Source: Janibacter limosus | GTDB lineage: Bacteria; Actinomycetota; Actinomycetes; Actinomycetales; Dermatophilaceae | Reading direction: 5' to 3' | NCBI RefSeq assembly: GCF_004295485.1 | Contig: NZ_CP036164.1 | Location: 3,472,001 to 3,536,000 of the forward strand | Length of the DNA: 64,000 nucleotides | Shown: positions 61,385 through 64,000 of the stretch, in pieces | Layout of the letters: each line of letters opens with the position of its first letter | Position numbering within the stretch: position 1 is the stretch's first letter | The notes under the pieces: model-generated | What the model was told of the DNA's origin: nothing | Databases searched by the model: none | Seen by the model: only the letters and a program-made list of their open reading frames with translations | Translations under genes and position numbers: made by a program

Positions 61385-62405
61385 CAGCCGTGTCGGCTTC
61401 CCGATATCGGTGAGTTCGGGCCTCTTCTGGGGCTTCGTGGGGGTGCTGATCTTTTCCTTCACCGTCCCCTTCACCCGCCTCGCCGTGGGCGACGGAGCGA
61501 TGTCGCCGATCCTCGTCGGGGCCGGTCGAGCCGTGGTGGCAGCGATGGCGTCGGGCCTGCTGCTGGCGGGCACCCGTCAGCCCCTGCCGCGCGGGGGGCA
61601 GTGGTGGCGGCTGGTGGTCGTCGCCGCCGGGGTCGTGGCGGGATTCCCCCTCCTCACCTCCTTCGCCCTGACCCGCACCGAGGCGAGCCACGGCGCGGTC
61701 GTCATCGCGCTCCTGCCCGCCGCGACCGCGGTCGCGGCCGTCGTGCGGGTCCGGGAGCGTCCGCCGCGCACCTTCTGGATCGCGTCGACGGTGGGAGCCG
61801 TCGCCGCCGTCGGGTTCGCCGTGCTCCAGGGTGGCGGGTTGGGTCAGGTCGGGTCGGCGGACCTGCTCCTCTTCGGTGCGGTCGTGGCCGCTGCCGTGGG
61901 CTATGCCGAAGGGGGTCTGCTTGCGCGCGAGCTCGGCGCCTGGCAGACGGTGTCCTGGGCCCTCGTCATCAGCGCCCCGGTCATGCTCGTCCTCACGATC
62001 AGCGCCGTCGTCCGGCACCCGCCGCAGGCGGGCGCCACCGAGTGGGCGGCCTTCGCCTACCTCGGTCTGATGAGCATGTGGCTGGGCTTCTTCGCCTGGT
62101 ACCGGGGGCTTGCGGTGGGCCCGATGGCGCAGGTCAGCCAGATCCAGCTCACCCAGCCGGTCATGACGATCGCGTGGGCGGGGCTCCTCCTCGGCGAGGA
62201 GATCACGCCGCTCACCGTCGTCGGCGGTGCCGTCGTCATCCTGTGCGCCGCGCTCGCCGTGCGCTCACGGCGGACGCCGGCCCCGCCCTGTGCTTCAGGA
62301 GACTCAGCGTCCCCCGGGTCAGGAGGTCGGGACGTGCTCCTCGATGTCGGCGAGCCAGCGGGTGGCAGCGACATCGCTGGGCATCCGCAGGTCGCCTCGC
62401 GGTGA
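61362..62405 (+). CDS. EamA (DMT) family transporter
   Basis: 347 residues with ten membrane helices in two EamA repeats (SSGLFWGFVGVLIFSFTVPFTRLAVGD... and GSADLLLFGAVVAAAVGYAEGGLLAREL...); the second ends QIQLTQPVMTIAWAGLLLGEEITPLTVVGGAVVILCAALAV. It probably exports an amino acid or metabolite under control of the MocR protein. A hydrophilic tail of about 45 residues after the last helix is encoded over the 3' end of nadE (87-bp overlap). Confidence 0.9.
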   Translation: MRDHSSATSRVGFPISVSSGLFWGFVGVLIFSFTVPFTRLAVGDGAMSPILVGAGRAVVAAMASGLLLAGTRQPLPRGGQWWRLVVVAAGVVAGFPLLTSFALTRTEASHGAVVIALLPAATAVAAVVRVRERPPRTFWIASTVGAVAAVGFAVLQGGGLGQVGSADLLLFGAVVAAAVGYAEGGLLARELGAWQTVSWALVISAPVMLVLTISAVVRHPPQAGATEWAAFAYLGLMSMWLGFFAWYRGLAVGPMAQVSQIQLTQPVMTIAWAGLLLGEEITPLTVVGGAVVILCAALAVRSRRTPAPPCASGDSASPGSGGRDVLLDVGEPAGGSDIAGHPQVASR

Positions 62406-64000
62406 GACCGCCCCACCCGGCAGCACCTTGGGCCCGTTGGGCAGCGCCGACCGCTTGAACTGGTTGTCGAAGAAGCGCTGGACGAAGACGAGCAGCCACT
62501 TCCTGATCTCGGCGAGGTCGTAGGCGCCGCGGTCCTCCTCGGCGACGGAGCCGGGCCAGGTCCCCTTCGTCGCGTCGGACCAGGTCTGCTCCGCGAGGAA
62601 GGCGATCTTGCTCGGCCGGTCCCCGCGCCGCAGCACGTGGAAGAGGGTGAAGTCCTGCAGGGCGTACGGCCCGATCTTGTCCTGGGTGGACTGCGGCCGG
62701 TCGGCGTCCTTGCTGGGGACGAGCTCGGGGGAGATCTCGGTGTCCAGGACCGACAGGAGCGTCTGCGAGACCTCGGGCAGTTGGCCGGTGTCGGCGACCC
62801 AGTGCACGAGGTGCTGCATCAGGGTCTTGGGCACGCCCGCGTTGACTCCGTAGTGGCTCATCTGGTCGCCGACCCCGTAGGTGCACCAGCCGAGCGCGAG
62901 CTCGGACAGGTCACCGGTGCCGAGCACGATCCCGCCGCGCTGGTTGGCGATGCGGAAGAGGTAGTCGGTGCGCAGCCCGGCCTGCACGTTCTCGAAGGTG
63001 ACGTCGTAGACCTCGTCGGGGTGGTCCGCCTCGGGGTCGAGGCCGTAGGCGTGCCCCATGTCGCGCAGCATCTGGGTGGCGGCGGGACGGATGTCGAGCT
63101 CCTCCCACGTGATGCCGAGCGACTCCATGAGCGCGACCGCGTTGGTCTTGGTGTCGTCGCTCGTGGCGAAGCCGGGCATCGTGATCCCGATGATGTCGGT
63201 GCGCGGGCGCTCCAACCGGTCCATCGCCTTGGCCGCGACGAGCAGGGCGTGCGTCGAGTCGAGCCCGCCGCTGACCCCGATGACGATCTTGGGCTGCCAG
63301 TCGGGGCCGCCGATGGCGCGCAGCCGCTGGGTCAGCGCGCTGACCTGGATGTTGTAGGCCTCGTAGCAGTCCTGCGCGAGGCGCTCCTCGTCGTCGGGGA
63401 CGAAGGGGAAGCGGTCGAGCGGCCGCAGCAGCCCCAGGTCGCCGGTCGGCGGGTCGAGCTCGAGATGGACCTCGCGGTAGGGCGCGCTGTCGGTGCCGAT
63501 GCCCAATGCCACGCCGTTGTCGTCGAAGCTGCCCTGGCGCATCCGCTCCTGTCGCAGCCGGTCGACGTCGATGTCGACGAGGGTCTCGCGGGGACCGGAG
63601 GGGAAGCGCTCGGACTCGCCGAGGAGGTCGCCCCCTTCGTAGACCATGGTCTGCCCGTCCCACGACAGGTCGGTGCTGGACTCCCCTTCGCTCGCGGCGG
63701 CGTAGAGGTAGGCGGCGTTGCAGCGCATCGAGGCCGAGCGGGCGAGCAGGTGCCGGTCGTCGGCGCGGGCCACCGTGATGGGGGAGGCGGAGAGGTTGAG
63801 CAGGACGGTCGCGCCGGCGAGCGCGGCCTCGTGGCTCGGCGGGACGGGGACCCACATGTCCTCGCAGACCTCGACGTGGACGACGAGGCCCGGCACGTCG
63901 TCGACGTGGACGAGGACGTCGGTGCCGAAGGGGACACCGTCCAGCACCTCGGCGTCGTCACCGGTGGCGAAGGTCGGGCGGAACCACTCGTCGACGATGC
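62319..64000 (-). CDS. nadE: glutamine-dependent NAD+ synthetase, 5' end outside window
   Basis: About 560 C-terminal residues of the two-domain enzyme. The N-terminal nitrilase-type amidotransferase domain is represented by HVEVCEDMWVP with the catalytic Cys. The synthetase domain has the ATP loop GVSGGLDSTHALL, GTGDLSELALGWCTYGVGDQMSHYGVN and the conserved C-terminal NGPKVLPGGAVSPRGDLRMPSD. It amidates nicotinic acid adenine dinucleotide to NAD. The frame runs off the window edge at 64000. Confidence 0.96.
   Translation of the reverse strand, partial: IVDEWFRPTFATGDDAEVLDGVPFGTDVLVHVDDVPGLVVHVEVCEDMWVPVPPSHEAALAGATVLLNLSASPITVARADDRHLLARSASMRCNAAYLYAAASEGESSTDLSWDGQTMVYEGGDLLGESERFPSGPRETLVDIDVDRLRQERMRQGSFDDNGVALGIGTDSAPYREVHLELDPPTGDLGLLRPLDRFPFVPDDEERLAQDCYEAYNIQVSALTQRLRAIGGPDWQPKIVIGVSGGLDSTHALLVAAKAMDRLERPRTDIIGITMPGFATSDDTKTNAVALMESLGITWEELDIRPAATQMLRDMGHAYGLDPEADHPDEVYDVTFENVQAGLRTDYLFRIANQRGGIVLGTGDLSELALGWCTYGVGDQMSHYGVNAGVPKTLMQHLVHWVADTGQLPEVSQTLLSVLDTEISPELVPSKDADRPQSTQDKIGPYALQDFTLFHVLRRGDRPSKIAFLAEQTWSDATKGTWPGSVAEEDRGAYDLAEIRKWLLVFVQRFFDNQFKRSALPNGPKVLPGGAVSPRGDLRMPSDVAATRWLADIEEHVPTS

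Overview
The window is about 70% GC, gene-dense and packed with short or overlapping intergenic junctions. It uses mycothiol-type enzymes, IdeR/DtxR-like iron boxes, an actinobacterial SAM-IV riboswitch and many apparently leaderless genes. This points to a high-GC actinobacterium; the closest guess is the Micrococcales, Intrasporangiaceae/Janibacter-like (inference from gene content and style; no database was searched).

Layout. 1-6 kb: a class III aminotransferase divergent from a succinate-semialdehyde dehydrogenase (GABA-shunt type pair), a DUF952 protein, a Cys-tRNA deacylase, PPK2, a YczE-like membrane protein, and an OsmC protein behind a SAM-IV riboswitch. 6-19 kb: a selenium/formate island with selB, selA, tRNA-Sec (minus strand), a permease, selD and a rhodanese (plus strand), an oxalate/formate-type MFS carrier, and a three-subunit formate dehydrogenase. 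The catalytic subunit of that enzyme is interrupted by an in-frame UGA followed at the canonical distance by a SECIS-like hairpin, so the maker of selenocysteine and its user sit side by side. 19-24 kb: an unusual SDR, an HpcH-type aldolase, a HAD phosphatase, ferritin, a small Cys-rich protein under an iron box, and two mycothiol-related enzymes. 24.8-28.7 kb: an iron-siderophore ABC importer behind an IdeR-like box. 28.7-34 kb: a sterol-desaturase-like protein with its TetR regulator, an MFS carrier, an MpaB/DUF2236 oxygenase, an SRPBCC protein with a possible leaderless upstream ORF, and a LOG-family protein. 34-42 kb: fumarase, a TPR-like protein, a nucleosidase, an amidohydrolase, a cNMP/CBS/DUF294 protein, an exonuclease and a secreted S1 protease. 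42-46 kb: ahpC-ahpF, a cupin and an alpha/beta hydrolase. 46-50.5 kb: a NirK-like copper protein fused to a membrane domain, with hemerythrin and DUF2249 partners and a divergent regulator that may bind Fe-S. 50.5-60 kb: a catabolic run (frameshifted Baeyer-Villiger monooxygenase, SDR, nitronate monooxygenase, aldo/keto reductase, aminotransferase, acyl-CoA synthetase, P450). 60-64 kb: a MocR regulator and EamA carrier whose start codons overlap, and the 3' part of nadE.

Window-wide signals. (1) The heptamer CCCTTCG/CGAAGGG occurs on the order of 100 times by eye, against about 15 expected from base composition, and it caps two strong terminators as an inverted pair. (2) Several distinct families of intergenic palindromes (called A-F here) end many transcription units, and one copy lies in frame inside a gene. 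(3) A TANNNT box placed 6-7 bases before ATG/GTG recurs, which marks leaderless transcripts. No insertion sequence, prophage, CRISPR array or rRNA was seen.
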